Shown here piece by piece: positions 8,587 through 18,220 of a stretch of 64,000 bases of DNA (within the stretch, counting starts at the first letter, position 1; each line of letters begins with the position of its first letter). The position numbers were made by a program, and so were the translations under genes. Under the pieces are notes generated by a model, which worked only from the letters and a program-made list of their open reading frames with translations, was not told the DNA's origin and did not search any database. The DNA lies in assembly GCA_030628905.1 (NCBI GenBank), contig DAOVQB010000001.1, positions 49,106-113,105 of the forward strand, given 5' to 3'. Source of the stretch: DAOVQB01 sp023128935. GTDB taxonomy: Bacteria > Eisenbacteria > RBG-16-71-46 > CAIMUX01 > WJJG01.

Positions 8587-10431
8587 CTATCGTAGTAGAA
8601 TCATCCGGGTAGACTCAACCAATCCGCCATTGATCTTGATCCGGCAGAAGTAGGCCCCGGCGGGGAGCGCAGCACCGTTCTCGGAGCGGCCATCCCACTG
8701 GACTACATGATTGCCGGCAGCCTGCAGTCCGACAAGGAGCAAGCGTAGCAAGCGGCCCTGCAGGTCACAGATTGCAACTTCCACTTGCGCCTGCTCTGCC
8801 AGACGGAAATGTATCGCCGCTCCACGGGACCCCTCCGCGCACGGGTTTGGGACGCATCTCAAGAATCCTGCATTCTGCACTGCGAACAGATCCTCATCTG
8901 CAAGACCTCCGGACTCCACATACTCATCCGCGCCCATATCGGGAGTGACCGGATCCCGGAGATCGTAGTCTATGTCGGTTGTGATCCCCACGAGCGGGGT
9001 TCCTGCTTCGATGCATGCGCTACCGGATTCCAGGTGAAGATCCTCCATATTCAAGCCCGGATCCCCAGAAAGCGAATGCTCATCTCGTGGCGCATATCCA
9101 GGGGCAGCCAGCAAGTCAGCAAGTGTATTGTAGAGCTCAGTGCCGATCATGGCCACAAAGCGGTTATCCAAAGGCTCCTCGGAATTGACACTCAGGAAAT
9201 TGTAATCGCTTTCGGCGAATGCATCGGCAGCGTTGATCCTCAAGGCGTAGTGCCCGTCATCAGGATCACCACCAGTTCTCTCATTGAGGATGATGTTGTT
9301 CTTGAGTTCATGATCGGTGAGTTCCCGTGAAGATCTCAAGCAGTAAGACTTTGTTCCCCTCGTATCAACTCCTCCCATGTAAAGCGTATTGTAGAGGAAA
9401 CGGTTGTTTGTGCCGTCACCTGAAGATATGTTAAGGCAAACGCTGCTGTTAGCTGATATTCCAGGAAACAGATAAACGATGTTGTCGTAAACAACATTGC
9501 CATCGGAATTCCCGTACAAGTAAATCCCTTTTGAGCCGGACAATTCACTGTGCCTAAGATCGTGGATGTAATTGTGGTGGATATTAGTGCCGCTGTTAGT
9601 TCCGCCGACACTTATGCCATAAACTGAACTGCGAGCCATCTCGAAGGTTTGATAGATCTGATTTCCCTCTATGTCACAATCAACAACATTCGCATCGAGC
9701 TTGATCCCCATCTTCTGCCAGTCCCGGATGGTGTTGCCCGCGATGCGGAAATCGCGAAGTTCCATGCCGGTGTCGCAGTCGAGGAAAACACCGAAGGTGG
9801 AGCCTCCAACGATTTCGCAGTTAGAGAGAATGAAGCTATCCATTCCGAGGGATGGCTGGGGTACTTGATAAGTGGAGCAATAGACAGGGGTGGACCAACC
9901 ACTATCGTAGGGTGGCTCGCTGATGCTGTGGATGATTAGATTGTCTAGGCTGCAGTTATCAGAACCGTTTGATAGCCAGAAGACGAATACATCATCATCG
10001 GCGTTGCGATAGCCGCTGACGGTCATGTTCCTGGTATCCTGAACGGATTCATGGGGGCTGCCATTGAAGGTGATATGGTCAGAATTGTGGATACGGAAGG
10101 CAGAACTGAACTCGCCGGTGATGGTTACGTTGATTGCTACGATAGCATCAACATCGGGGCGAAATACCACTGGACTCTCCGAGGTGGCATCAACATCAGA
10201 AATGATCAGATTGTCGTTCTCTTCGTAGACGCCATCTCGAATCAGAAAGGTAACGCCGCCATCGCCAACGCCCTGCGTGTTGAGGTCCGCGATCGCGTCT
10301 TCCAGGGTTGCGTAGTGGGGCGATACGCCGCCAATGTACTTGAGCCCTGTGAGTTGAGCCTCTGCATGGGGAGGCGCCAGAATGACACAGAAGAGTCCAG
10401 CCAACAGCAACGCAAGTCTCTGAATATTCAT
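8587..10431 (-). CDS. Secreted right-handed beta-helix protein with sorting tail
   Basis: A signal peptide (to about APPHAEA) leads into a propeller-free beta-helix of about 480 residues. It carries the usual start of such proteins, YATLEDAIADLN, and many short turns of the type SLDNLIIHS, SNCEIVGG, IAGNTI, IEGNQIYQ, IHHNYIHD and LKNNIIL. A DYDL.RDP...D.GADEY element closes the helix, as in polysaccharide-binding or lyase-like surface proteins. The last 85 residues are a FlgD-like tail (FLRCVPNPC, then VQWDGRSENG, then AGAYFCRI). No catalytic residues can be assigned. A GGAAAGG ribosome site lies eight bases before the ATG. It is upstream of recQ on the same strand. Confidence 0.85.
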   Translation of the reverse strand: MNIQRLALLLAGLFCVILAPPHAEAQLTGLKYIGGVSPHYATLEDAIADLNTQGVGDGGVTFLIRDGVYEENDNLIISDVDATSESPVVFRPDVDAIVAINVTITGEFSSAFRIHNSDHITFNGSPHESVQDTRNMTVSGYRNADDDVFVFWLSNGSDNCSLDNLIIHSISEPPYDSGWSTPVYCSTYQVPQPSLGMDSFILSNCEIVGGSTFGVFLDCDTGMELRDFRIAGNTIRDWQKMGIKLDANVVDCDIEGNQIYQTFEMARSSVYGISVGGTNSGTNIHHNYIHDLRHSELSGSKGIYLYGNSDGNVVYDNIVYLFPGISANSSVCLNISSGDGTNNRFLYNTLYMGGVDTRGTKSYCLRSSRELTDHELKNNIILNERTGGDPDDGHYALRINAADAFAESDYNFLSVNSEEPLDNRFVAMIGTELYNTLADLLAAPGYAPRDEHSLSGDPGLNMEDLHLESGSACIEAGTPLVGITTDIDYDLRDPVTPDMGADEYVESGGLADEDLFAVQNAGFLRCVPNPCAEGSRGAAIHFRLAEQAQVEVAICDLQGRLLRLLLVGLQAAGNHVVQWDGRSENGAALPAGAYFCRIKINGGLVESTRMILLR

Positions 10432-10770
10432 AGCTGCAATCCTTTCCGCCTAGGGCGTTTGATGTAGCTCAGTGCTGCAGGCTCCACGCTGGCCCAGTGA
10501 GGACCAGTAAGACCGCAACATAATTGTACTACAGGGGTAGGGGAGGAGTCCATGAGCTAGCAGAACAGATTGTGGTCGCAAGATTTGATCTGTGGCTGAG
10601 GCATTTCTGGTCCGGGAGGGCCCCGCCTACTCGGGGAATTCCTGATGGACCAGGTTGCCATTGCGTTAGCTGCTCTCAAACAGCTGCCGGAACTCGTGCG
10701 TCGAGGAGCTGTGCCTGCCGAGGGTCAGGGAGCGCAAGATGCTTTGCTGTATGCCTCAATGGCATGCGGG
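10432..10770. other. Intergenic stretch without a supported gene
   Basis: This holds the promoter-side spacer of the beta-helix gene and the 3' side of the membrane-protein gene. A short plus-strand frame (10645-10890) overlaps the end of the membrane-protein gene and has no motif or ribosome site, so I leave it out. Confidence 0.5.
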
Positions 10771-12399
10771 CTACTGAAGGAGCTCGTTCTTTACAAACAA
10801 CGTTCTCTCCGTATTTGGAATATTCATCCTCTTCCAGTCGCAGGTCTCATAATTGTGCAAGAAGTCATGCCACTCGTCATCTTCCAATAATCTCGATTCG
10901 TTTTCTAGTTTTGTGCTGACAACAATCATATTTATTCTCTGCTCATCCAAGAATTCTCGGAAAGCATTCTTTTTAACGTAAACGCCCACACTACGGAATC
11001 TATCGCCAAAATAGATATCATACCCAGGCCGGGCCGCAAGGAGTCTGACTTCCTTTGCGATACTAAGTGACCTGATTATGTTGATCGTCTCCATGTTGGC
11101 CATGCCTGCATTCAGTGTCAAATGACCTGGGGTATTGTACTCGCAGAGAAAAGGAGTAAAAGACAGTACTATGAATGCTGTGAAAAGTTGTTTCATGCCG
11201 TTGGGATTCTTGGCCGCATTCCGGAGCACGAGAAGCGCTGCTCCACTGATGAGGAGAGTACACGGAAGCAGAAGGTAGTGAGTGCGGGGGAAAATAATAA
11301 TACATGAGACAAGTCCTGGTATGGAGCATAATGCAATGTGCAGCAGGAAAATGCTGCGCTCTTGGATGGCCTTGTTGAGTCCGATGAACCAATCGTTCTT
11401 GAACCGCAATAGAAACGCTATCACAACTGCGGGAAATAGGAGACCCTCGGCTATCCAGAAGATCTTTGGGGTAATAGGCATGATGATGTTATAGTGAGGG
11501 AAAAGTAGTTTCGGAATAGTGAGTGGGGTTCGGAGGATGTTGTAACAAAGGTGATAGAGAAAATATAGAGGATTGGCCACGAAAGAAGAGAAGATGCTGT
11601 GAGCATTACCGAAGTGTTCCGAAGAGATAGTATCCCAATGAGTCCAGGGGTTAAGGTTGGAGTCGGTACAAGTTGCCCAGTTTACAGAGAAGTGTTGGCG
11701 GAATGCCAGAAAGCTCCTATCGGCTTCTCCAGCAAAAGCAGGCAGGCCAAAGATGGCGATGAGAGCCGAAGAAGAACAAACAAATATGAGCAGAGCTAGC
11801 AGTTCTGAAGAAAAGTGAAATTGTCGGAAATTGCGAACAAGAAGGATGATGTAGAGGATGATCAAAAGCTCGAATGAGAGGATAAGATTAGGGCAGACGA
11901 AAGAAGACAGTAGCGAACCGAGAGAAACTAATAGTGTAGCGATAGTGGGCGATCGAAAGTGAGAGGCGAGAATGAAGAATGGCAGAAGCGTCAGAAGGGA
12001 GAAGTGCACGTACTTCGGGCGTAGAGGAAGATTAGAAAAGGAGATGAGGAAGTAGGCGGAGACGAGTAGGGCGGCAAGCGGGCGCAACTTGTAGGTTCTG
12101 AGGAACACGTAGATAAAGAGGGGAATGGCGATGGTGAGGAGACGATAGTTAAGATAAAAGAGGCTAACGGGGTCGGGCCGAAGTAGGGATAGCACGAAAT
12201 ACCACAGGGAATAGAGAGGTGCGAGTAGAGGGCCGGGAAGTCCGTGAATGGGGATTTGAAGGCCATTTGACAGGTAAACACTTTCATCAGCTAGAACGAT
12301 GTCCATGAAGCTCTCTAGCGCGAAGGTGAATTTGAAACCTGAGACCAGGAGGATTGCGACAGCAAAGAGATCAAACCTGAAGGCGTTGGACTGCTTCAT
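10771..12399 (-). CDS. Polytopic membrane protein, GT-C glycosyltransferase-like
   Basis: A 542-aa protein with about ten to twelve hydrophobic segments and a small soluble C-terminal domain (from about residue 440, with VRLLAARPGYDIYFGDRF). An acidic pair in LADES follows the first membrane segment, where GT-C enzymes (PMT/ArnT-like, lipid-linked sugar donors) carry their catalytic Asp or Glu. A long extracytoplasmic loop (about 225-280) follows. The DNA is visibly richer in A+T than the neighbours, with Phe, Leu, Ile and Ser codons dominating, which suggests recent acquisition. The exact sugar and acceptor cannot be told. It stands alone in its strand block. Confidence 0.65.
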   Translation of the reverse strand: MKQSNAFRFDLFAVAILLVSGFKFTFALESFMDIVLADESVYLSNGLQIPIHGLPGPLLAPLYSLWYFVLSLLRPDPVSLFYLNYRLLTIAIPLFIYVFLRTYKLRPLAALLVSAYFLISFSNLPLRPKYVHFSLLTLLPFFILASHFRSPTIATLLVSLGSLLSSFVCPNLILSFELLIILYIILLVRNFRQFHFSSELLALLIFVCSSSALIAIFGLPAFAGEADRSFLAFRQHFSVNWATCTDSNLNPWTHWDTISSEHFGNAHSIFSSFVANPLYFLYHLCYNILRTPLTIPKLLFPHYNIIMPITPKIFWIAEGLLFPAVVIAFLLRFKNDWFIGLNKAIQERSIFLLHIALCSIPGLVSCIIIFPRTHYLLLPCTLLISGAALLVLRNAAKNPNGMKQLFTAFIVLSFTPFLCEYNTPGHLTLNAGMANMETINIIRSLSIAKEVRLLAARPGYDIYFGDRFRSVGVYVKKNAFREFLDEQRINMIVVSTKLENESRLLEDDEWHDFLHNYETCDWKRMNIPNTERTLFVKNELLQ

Positions 12400-12709
12400 G
12401 ATCGACCCGAATCCTCAAAAGGCTTCCATGGACTTGCCTTGAAGAGTCAAGGAAGATATGGGCGTAAAGAAACTCGGGGGCAGACAAGGTACAAGCACTA
12501 GTCGCGATCAAAGGGGCCCTGGTGGACAAGGCCGGTGATGCAGGAATCAAAATGAGGTCTCTGACCAGATGGAAAATGCCATCCCCAGAGAAATATCCCA
12601 CGGATTGCCTTTGAGTTCAAGGGAAACAGGAAGCCTGCATTGGAGATGAAAAGGTAAACTATTGATCATGACCAGCGGCAAAAGATTGGTGCTGCCGGCC
12701 AGATCTCCA
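12400..12709. other. Intergenic stretch, nothing recognised
   Basis: About 310 bases between two minus-strand genes. It should contain the promoter of the membrane-protein gene, but I see no convincing -10/-35 pair, hairpin or repeat. Confidence 0.4.
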
Positions 12710-13720
12710 TTAACGCCGCACTTGCTCGGCGCCGCGAGCCATGAGATCCGGGATGGGCAGGTGATAGGGACATTTCTCCAGGCACTCGCCGCATGCCGTG
12801 CAGTCGGAATATTTCTTCTCCAGGCCTGCCAATCGTTCGAGGGCCCAATCGATCAGGTCGTAGCGCTCATAGTAGGCATGGAGCAGCAGCAGCATCGGGA
12901 TATGGAGCCCGTTCGGGCAGGGCATGCAGTAGCCGCAGCGGCGGCAGAAGCGGCCACCCCAGCGTTCCTTCTCACATGCGAGGGCGAGGAGCTCTGCATG
13001 GTTCGGTGGCCTGAGCCGCTCGCCGACCGCGGCGTTCTCCTCAACCTGAGCTATGCTGTCCATTCCTGGGATAACAACATCGATTCCCCGGGTTAGTTCG
13101 AAGCGCAGCGCTGCTGGCACATGGGTGAGCGCCCCGCCAGCGGCCGGTTTCATGGCAATGATCCCGACCCCTGCCTCCGTGGCAGCAGGGATGACATCAT
13201 CGGACCATTCGATCTCAATCGGGTTGAACGGGTGCTGCACAGTATCGAAGGCGCCCGTCTGGATAGCCGCTATCAAGGCTGGCCGGCTGTGACTGGTGAT
13301 GCCCAGGAAACCAACCTTGCCCTGCTCACGCGCTCGCGCCAGGGCTTCGTAAGCCCCACCCGGCGCCAGCACCTGCGCCAACTCCTTATCTGAGCCTATG
13401 GCATGGAGTTGATAGATATCGATGAAGTCCGTTTGAAGGTCGCGCAAGCTCGTCTCGATCTCCTTGGCCATACCGGCAGCGTCGCGGGAGAGGGCCTTTG
13501 AGGCCAAAATGAACTCGCTGCGCCGGCTGCTCAGCGCGCGGCCGATCTTCTCCTCGCTGTCGGTGTACCCGCGGGCTGTGTCGATGAAGGTGATCCCGCA
13601 ATCGAGCGCCTTGTGGAGCACGAGCGCGGAATCATCAAAGCTGAGACCTTGGATCGGAATGCCACCCAGGCCAACGACGGACACATCCAGGCTGGTCTTG
13701 CCCAAGATTCGCGTTTCCAT
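12710..13720 (-). CDS. Aldo/keto reductase with C-terminal 4Fe-4S ferredoxin domain
   Basis: An NAD(P)-dependent oxidoreductase fused to an iron-sulfur module. Residues 1-240 form the AKR barrel: LGKTSLDVSVVGLGG at the start, FIDTARGY with the catalytic Asp and Tyr region, then the DIYQLHA strand, FLGITSHS and GVGIIAMKP. Residues 260-325 carry two cysteine clusters, CRRCGYCMPCP and CTACGECLEKCPY, typical of the ferredoxin-like AKR subfamily. Substrates in this subfamily are mostly unknown. The protein is full length (336 aa) with no lesion. The start METRILG is close to the conserved family N-terminus. Confidence 0.92.
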   Translation of the reverse strand: METRILGKTSLDVSVVGLGGIPIQGLSFDDSALVLHKALDCGITFIDTARGYTDSEEKIGRALSSRRSEFILASKALSRDAAGMAKEIETSLRDLQTDFIDIYQLHAIGSDKELAQVLAPGGAYEALARAREQGKVGFLGITSHSRPALIAAIQTGAFDTVQHPFNPIEIEWSDDVIPAATEAGVGIIAMKPAAGGALTHVPAALRFELTRGIDVVIPGMDSIAQVEENAAVGERLRPPNHAELLALACEKERWGGRFCRRCGYCMPCPNGLHIPMLLLLHAYYERYDLIDWALERLAGLEKKYSDCTACGECLEKCPYHLPIPDLMARGAEQVRR

Positions 13721-13876
13721 GGGGCCATTCTAGTATGCTTCGCCCGGGGAATCGAGGCTTGGAACGGCCAATCCTCTTGAGGAAGAGATATGGTATCATT
13801 AGTAGTTGGGTTGGCTGGTCATCCTGCATGGCTGGCGGTTCCACGGATCCAGGTCACACACCGAGGGGGAGCTGCG

Positions 13877-16747
13877 ATGATCACGAGACGCCTTTTGCTG
13901 TCAGTCATTTCAATCATGCTGCTCGCTGTGCTATTTGCATGGCCGTTCGCGGCCATGGGCAACGCGACGCCCTGCGAGGCCATGGGAAGCGCGACGCCCT
14001 ACGAGGCCATCCCAAGCAGCTCACTTCATTCCCACGTCTTGGGCGCCCAAACGACGGCGCCCACCGGGCGAATTGCCATCAAGTTCACGGACGAGAGCGG
14101 CCTGGTGGTGGAAGGGGGTTGTCTCGATCCCTCATCCCCGCATGCACAGCGCATGACTGATTTCCTTGCGGCTACCGCCCCGGCCTTCAGCCTACAGCGC
14201 CACTTCTCGCGCACCACGGCTGAGCTTGAGGCCGAGCGCCTTTTCGCGGAGCAGCGGGTGGGAGGACGGCTGCCCAACCTCAATCGCTACGCGCACCTCG
14301 ATCCCACGCGAGCGGTTTCCCGCGCAGAATTGATGGAGACCTTGGAAGCGTTGCTGACCGATCCGGCTATTGAGACTGCTTTCCTAGAGCCGGTGGCGGT
14401 GCCAGCCGCGCTCGGGTTTGATGCCTTCCATGGCACCTTCGAGCCGGAGATTCACCTGATGAATTCGCCGTCGGGCCGGACCCCCGACTTCACCGCTCTC
14501 CAAGGCTACCTCGGCCCGGCACCCGATGGCGTGGATGCCGAAGGGGTCTGGGGTATTCCAGGCGGTCGCGGCCAGACCGTCCAGGTGCTCGATATCGAAG
14601 GCGCTTGGCTCTGGGAACATGAGGATCTGCCGGATCCTTTCTTCACGGCCGGCGGCGTAGTCGGGGATCTGGGCTGGCGCAACCATGGCACAGCCGTTGC
14701 TGGCGAGATCCGGGGCACCGCCAACGGCTATGGCGTGAGCGGAATCAGCCATGAGGTGCAGATTGGCGGTGTCTCCATCGCGGAGCTGTGGGTCGCCGAT
14801 GCGATCAACACGGCTGCCGCCAATCTGGAGTTGGGCGGCATCTACCTAATAGAGCTTCACGCTCCTGGACCCAACGCCACTGGCTCAGGTCAGTTTGGCT
14901 ACGTATGCATGGAATACTGGCAAGACAACTTCGATGCCATCCAGATCGCCACGGCCTGCGGGCGCATCTGCTGCGAAGCGGCCGGCAATGGGGAACAGGA
15001 CCTGGATGCCCCGGTCTATCAGGGCCTGTTTGACCGCAACGTGCGCGACTCAGGCGCGATCATCTGCGGCGCCTCAAACGGAAGTAGTCTCGATCCCGCC
15101 TGGTATACGAACTACGGATCGCGCGTGGATCTTCATGGCTGGGGCTACAGCGTGGTCACCTGCGGCTACGGAGATCTGCAAGGTGGGGATGAGGAGGAGT
15201 GGTATACCGAATCGTTTGCGGGCACCTCGAGTGCCACGCCGATCGTCACCGGATCAGTGGCTTGCATTCAGGGATTGGTTAAGGATGCCTTTGGGATCTG
15301 TCTGGAAGCCAAACTCGCGCGCGATATCCTGGTAGATACCGGCACGCCGCAGACCGGCAGCCAGCATATCGGCCCGCGACCGAACCTGACGGCAGCGTGG
15401 TCCTTGGCTCAGAACGGCGTTGGGGCGGTCTATGGTGTGATTACCGACCTGAGCACGGGTCTCCCAGTCCAGGACGTTTCGGTGGTTGCGCAGGAGACAG
15501 GGGCGTTTACACAATCGGCCGCTGACGGCAGCTACTGCCTGCCGTTCCTGGTCGGTACCTATGCGCTTGACTATGATTCCTTCTTCTACGAGCCGACTAA
15601 TGAACTCGTGTCAGTGACCTCCGGGGATAGCACTGAGGTGAATGTGGCTCTGGTACGCAGAGCCACTGCCGAGATCACAGGGAGAGTCCTAGAGGATGAT
15701 GCCCACACGCCGCTTGCCGATGTGCGCGTGACTCCACTGGATGTACCCCTGCCGGGCACTGTCACGGGCCCCGGTGGCTACTGGTTGCTGGAGGGTGTCC
15801 CGGTGGATCGAACCTATGGCTTCCTGTTCGACGGGCTGCCCCTCTACGGCGCGGATTTCAGGGAGCTGCACGTGGAGGAGGGCGATACTGCCATCGTCGA
15901 CTTCAACGTACAGCTTGCGCATGTTGCGGAGGATTTCGAGCTGGATGACGGTGGCTTTACAGTCACCGGCGATCCGATATGGGCCCATGGTACGCCGACA
16001 GCGGGCGGGCCTGCGTCCGGCTTCAGCGGCGAGAAGTGCTGGGGCGTTGGAATGGACGACAACTACGGTGACAATGTATACGGATGCCTGATCAGTCCGG
16101 CTTTTGATTTCTCCGGAGAGGAAGAACTGCTGCTCAGCTTCCACTACTGGTGTGAAACCGAATCGGGTTTTGATGGCGCGAATCTGCAGATCTGGGATGC
16201 TGGCACATCCGACTGGGTGACACTGATACCCCTGATGGGCTATCCGACGATAACCATGAGCGGGGTAGGCTATGAGAGTGGATGGTCCGGATCGACCGGC
16301 GGTTGGATCGGGACGGTCTTTGACTTGACCGACTACATCTCCGAGGAGGTGACCTTCCGCGTTCAGTTCGGCTCTGACGGCGGCCTCAATGACCTGGGCT
16401 TCTGGGTGGATGATATTGCTTTCGACACAGGTGATGTCTTTTCTGGAGTGCCTGAGACGGTACTTGAGGTCGGTTTCGGAATCATGGGCCACGCCCCAAA
16501 CCCGCTGCATTGCACCACCCGCATTACGCTGGCCCTGCCCAGTTCAGGCGAAGTGAGCGTGGCGGTCTTTGATGCACCGGGACGGCTGATTCGTACACTC
16601 TACGATGGGTCTCTACCTGCGGGCCGCTCGGAGTTGATCTGGGACGGCTGCGATGATCGAGGGGCGCTGGCTGTCAGTGGCGTCTACTTCATCCGGATGG
16701 ATGCCAATGGGCGCTCTTCGTCGCGACGGGTCATTCTGACCCGTTAG
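13877..16747 (+). CDS. Secreted subtilisin-like serine protease (S8) with accessory domains and sorting tail
   Basis: An exported S8 peptidase of 956 residues. The catalytic triad is visible: D239 in VLDIEGAW, H270 in RNHGTAVAGE and S451 in FAGTSSATP. The start is ATG 13877 behind a GGGGGAG site, giving MITRRLLLSVISIML as signal peptide. A propeptide region (about 60-200) precedes the catalytic domain (about 215-510). Two carboxypeptidase-regulatory-like beta domains follow (about 515-680), then a jelly-roll module ending GFWVDDIAF, and a C-terminal FlgD-like tail (VAVFDAPGRLIRTL ... SGVYFIRM). The catalytic Asp context (DIEG) is less usual than DTG. A 27-bp tandem repeat lies just after the signal hydrophobic core. 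Confidence 0.9.
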   Translation: MITRRLLLSVISIMLLAVLFAWPFAAMGNATPCEAMGSATPYEAIPSSSLHSHVLGAQTTAPTGRIAIKFTDESGLVVEGGCLDPSSPHAQRMTDFLAATAPAFSLQRHFSRTTAELEAERLFAEQRVGGRLPNLNRYAHLDPTRAVSRAELMETLEALLTDPAIETAFLEPVAVPAALGFDAFHGTFEPEIHLMNSPSGRTPDFTALQGYLGPAPDGVDAEGVWGIPGGRGQTVQVLDIEGAWLWEHEDLPDPFFTAGGVVGDLGWRNHGTAVAGEIRGTANGYGVSGISHEVQIGGVSIAELWVADAINTAAANLELGGIYLIELHAPGPNATGSGQFGYVCMEYWQDNFDAIQIATACGRICCEAAGNGEQDLDAPVYQGLFDRNVRDSGAIICGASNGSSLDPAWYTNYGSRVDLHGWGYSVVTCGYGDLQGGDEEEWYTESFAGTSSATPIVTGSVACIQGLVKDAFGICLEAKLARDILVDTGTPQTGSQHIGPRPNLTAAWSLAQNGVGAVYGVITDLSTGLPVQDVSVVAQETGAFTQSAADGSYCLPFLVGTYALDYDSFFYEPTNELVSVTSGDSTEVNVALVRRATAEITGRVLEDDAHTPLADVRVTPLDVPLPGTVTGPGGYWLLEGVPVDRTYGFLFDGLPLYGADFRELHVEEGDTAIVDFNVQLAHVAEDFELDDGGFTVTGDPIWAHGTPTAGGPASGFSGEKCWGVGMDDNYGDNVYGCLISPAFDFSGEEELLLSFHYWCETESGFDGANLQIWDAGTSDWVTLIPLMGYPTITMSGVGYESGWSGSTGGWIGTVFDLTDYISEEVTFRVQFGSDGGLNDLGFWVDDIAFDTGDVFSGVPETVLEVGFGIMGHAPNPLHCTTRITLALPSSGEVSVAVFDAPGRLIRTLYDGSLPAGRSELIWDGCDDRGALAVSGVYFIRMDANGRSSSRRVILTR
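13952..14010. repeat. 27-bp tandem repeat in the signal-peptide region of the S8 protease
   Basis: Two 27-base units (13952-13978, 13979-14005; three mismatches by eye) plus a five-base start of a third. They encode the nine-residue motif AMGNATPCE / AMGSATPYE right where signal-peptidase cleavage would be expected. Confidence 0.8.
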
Positions 16748-16914
16748 GGCAGTGTGCATTGCCGAAACCTCGTCTGCCGTGATTTTACTGGATATGCAGC
16801 GACGGGCGAGGTTATGGGGAGACATAGAGGCAGGGCTGTGGCAGGGAACTGATTGGGAAGTCTGGGCTACCCGGGGTCCACTCCCTGCTTGACTTCCATC
16901 CGGTAATGTACAAT

Positions 16915-16979
16915 CTTTTGCACCGTGCTTTTGCACCGTGCTTTTGCACCGCGCTTTTGCATCGCGCTTTTGCATCGCG
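16915..16979. repeat. Five tandem copies of a 13-bp unit
   Basis: The unit cttttgcaccgtg recurs five times without gap: two identical, then variants ending cgcg and atcgcg. It lies about 105 bases before the TATAAT box of the downstream gene, in a spacer with no gene. Confidence 0.9.
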
Positions 16980-17063
16980 AGCTGGCAGCACCAGATCGAT
17001 CGCGCGAGCAATGACGTTTGCGCCGAGGATTATAACCGCATCATGGCTGGCACTCAGTCGACC

Positions 17064-17090
17064 TTTGCGCGAGAGGACTGATCGTATAAT
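17064..17090 (+). promoter_or_regulatory. Probable promoter of the DUF4412-like gene
   Basis: A perfect TATAAT at 17085-17090 lies 22 bases before the ATG, with a weak -35 candidate (tttgcg, 17064-17069; spacing 15). The implied 5' leader is very short, holding little more than the AAAGGAG ribosome site. Confidence 0.4.
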
Positions 17091-17111
17091 CAGTGGGAAA
17101 GGAGTAAGGGT

Positions 17112-17918
17112 ATGAAAACAAGCATCCTTTTGGCTATGGCCTTCTCGTTGCTGTTGGCCTCAAACGCTTATGCAGGTTGGATAATTGAATCTAATACTAC
17201 AATGCAGGATGGAGAGAAGAGCAAGGAGGTTGTCTACATCCAGGACAACAAGATGAAGGTAGTCTCATGGGAAGGGCAAAGCATCGGGCAAATCATGATT
17301 TTCGATATTGAGAAGGGAACTATGTGCGTATGCATGCCTGAGCGAAAGGTCTACTTCTGTAGCACGCCAGATGAGCTCAAGAAGAGCTCAGAAGAGATGG
17401 CCAATAAAATGAAAGAGGCCATGATGGCCAAAATGCCTCCCGAGCAACGGGAGGCCTACAAAAAGATGATGGAAATGGAAGCCGGGGAAAAAGAAGCCGC
17501 GCCTGAGAAAAAGGCTACTTATAAGGTAAAGAAAACCTCGGAGAAAGCCTACATAGCCGGCTTCTCGACGGTAAAGCACCAGGTGTTTATGAACGGGGAA
17601 CTGGACCAAGAGCTATGGCTCGCCTCCAAGGTGAAAGCTGTAGACGAGTTGGATATGGGCAAGATGATAAACATGATGAAGGGCATGTCGGATTCAGGAG
17701 AGCATGTGTCTTTTTCGTCCACCCAGGAGTGCCTGGAGCTTATGCGCCAGGGTTTTCCGATCAAGACGGTGCATTATGAAGAGGGTGAACAATCCCAGGT
17801 CGAGGAAGCCGTCCGGATTGAAAAAAAGAAGATCCCGGCCTCTGAGCTCAAGCCGCCGGAAGGCTACAAGGAACTGACCATGGAGGAAGTCTACGGCATG
17901 ATGAGAGGCGGGCACTGA
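17112..17918 (+). CDS. Exported DUF4412-like protein
   Basis: The first 22 residues are a clear signal peptide (ending NAYA, then GWIIES). The mature part begins with the beta-rich pattern seen in DUF4412 proteins: VVYIQDNKMKVV, then IMIFDIEKGTMCVCMPERKVYF, and later a SFSSTQE-ECLELM segment. A Met/Lys/Glu-rich helical insert (about 92-145) interrupts it. Function is unknown for this family; lipoprotein-carrier-like folds have been suggested for such periplasmic proteins. The gene is lower in G+C than its surroundings. The start has AAAGGAG seven bases upstream and a TATAAT box close by. Confidence 0.65.
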   Translation: MKTSILLAMAFSLLLASNAYAGWIIESNTTMQDGEKSKEVVYIQDNKMKVVSWEGQSIGQIMIFDIEKGTMCVCMPERKVYFCSTPDELKKSSEEMANKMKEAMMAKMPPEQREAYKKMMEMEAGEKEAAPEKKATYKVKKTSEKAYIAGFSTVKHQVFMNGELDQELWLASKVKAVDELDMGKMINMMKGMSDSGEHVSFSSTQECLELMRQGFPIKTVHYEEGEQSQVEEAVRIEKKKIPASELKPPEGYKELTMEEVYGMMRGGH

Positions 17919-18220
17919 GCCTTTGGATCTTCAGTCCCCGCCGATTGGCGGAATCATGATCCGGCCGGAAGCAGATGGCTGGTGAGAAATGCGGACTAGA
18001 CTGGTTTTACGGATACACAGGTGTATGCTTCAGGGAGAATGCGAACGGAACGACGATAGCGCAACGCACTGGATGGCCTTGACACTGCGCTGGCTCGAAT
18101 AGGAACTGACGGGCCGCCGTAAGCGCTGCGTCATGGCCGTTTTCCCCCATCTGGCTTGGGTTTTCCATCAGGACTGCGAGATGCAGGGAGTTGTTCCTTC
18201 GACTGCGCTCAGCGCAGGGC
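17919..18220. other. Convergent intergenic stretch
   Basis: Lies between a plus-strand and a minus-strand gene. A short G+C-rich hairpin (CCGCC-GATT-GGCGG, 17938-17951) could help transcription end but has no following T-run. Nothing else is recognisable. Confidence 0.35.

Noticed and set aside
10645..10890. Small helical-looking plus-strand frame
   Set aside because: No ribosome site, overlaps the end of the membrane-protein gene, and no recognisable family.
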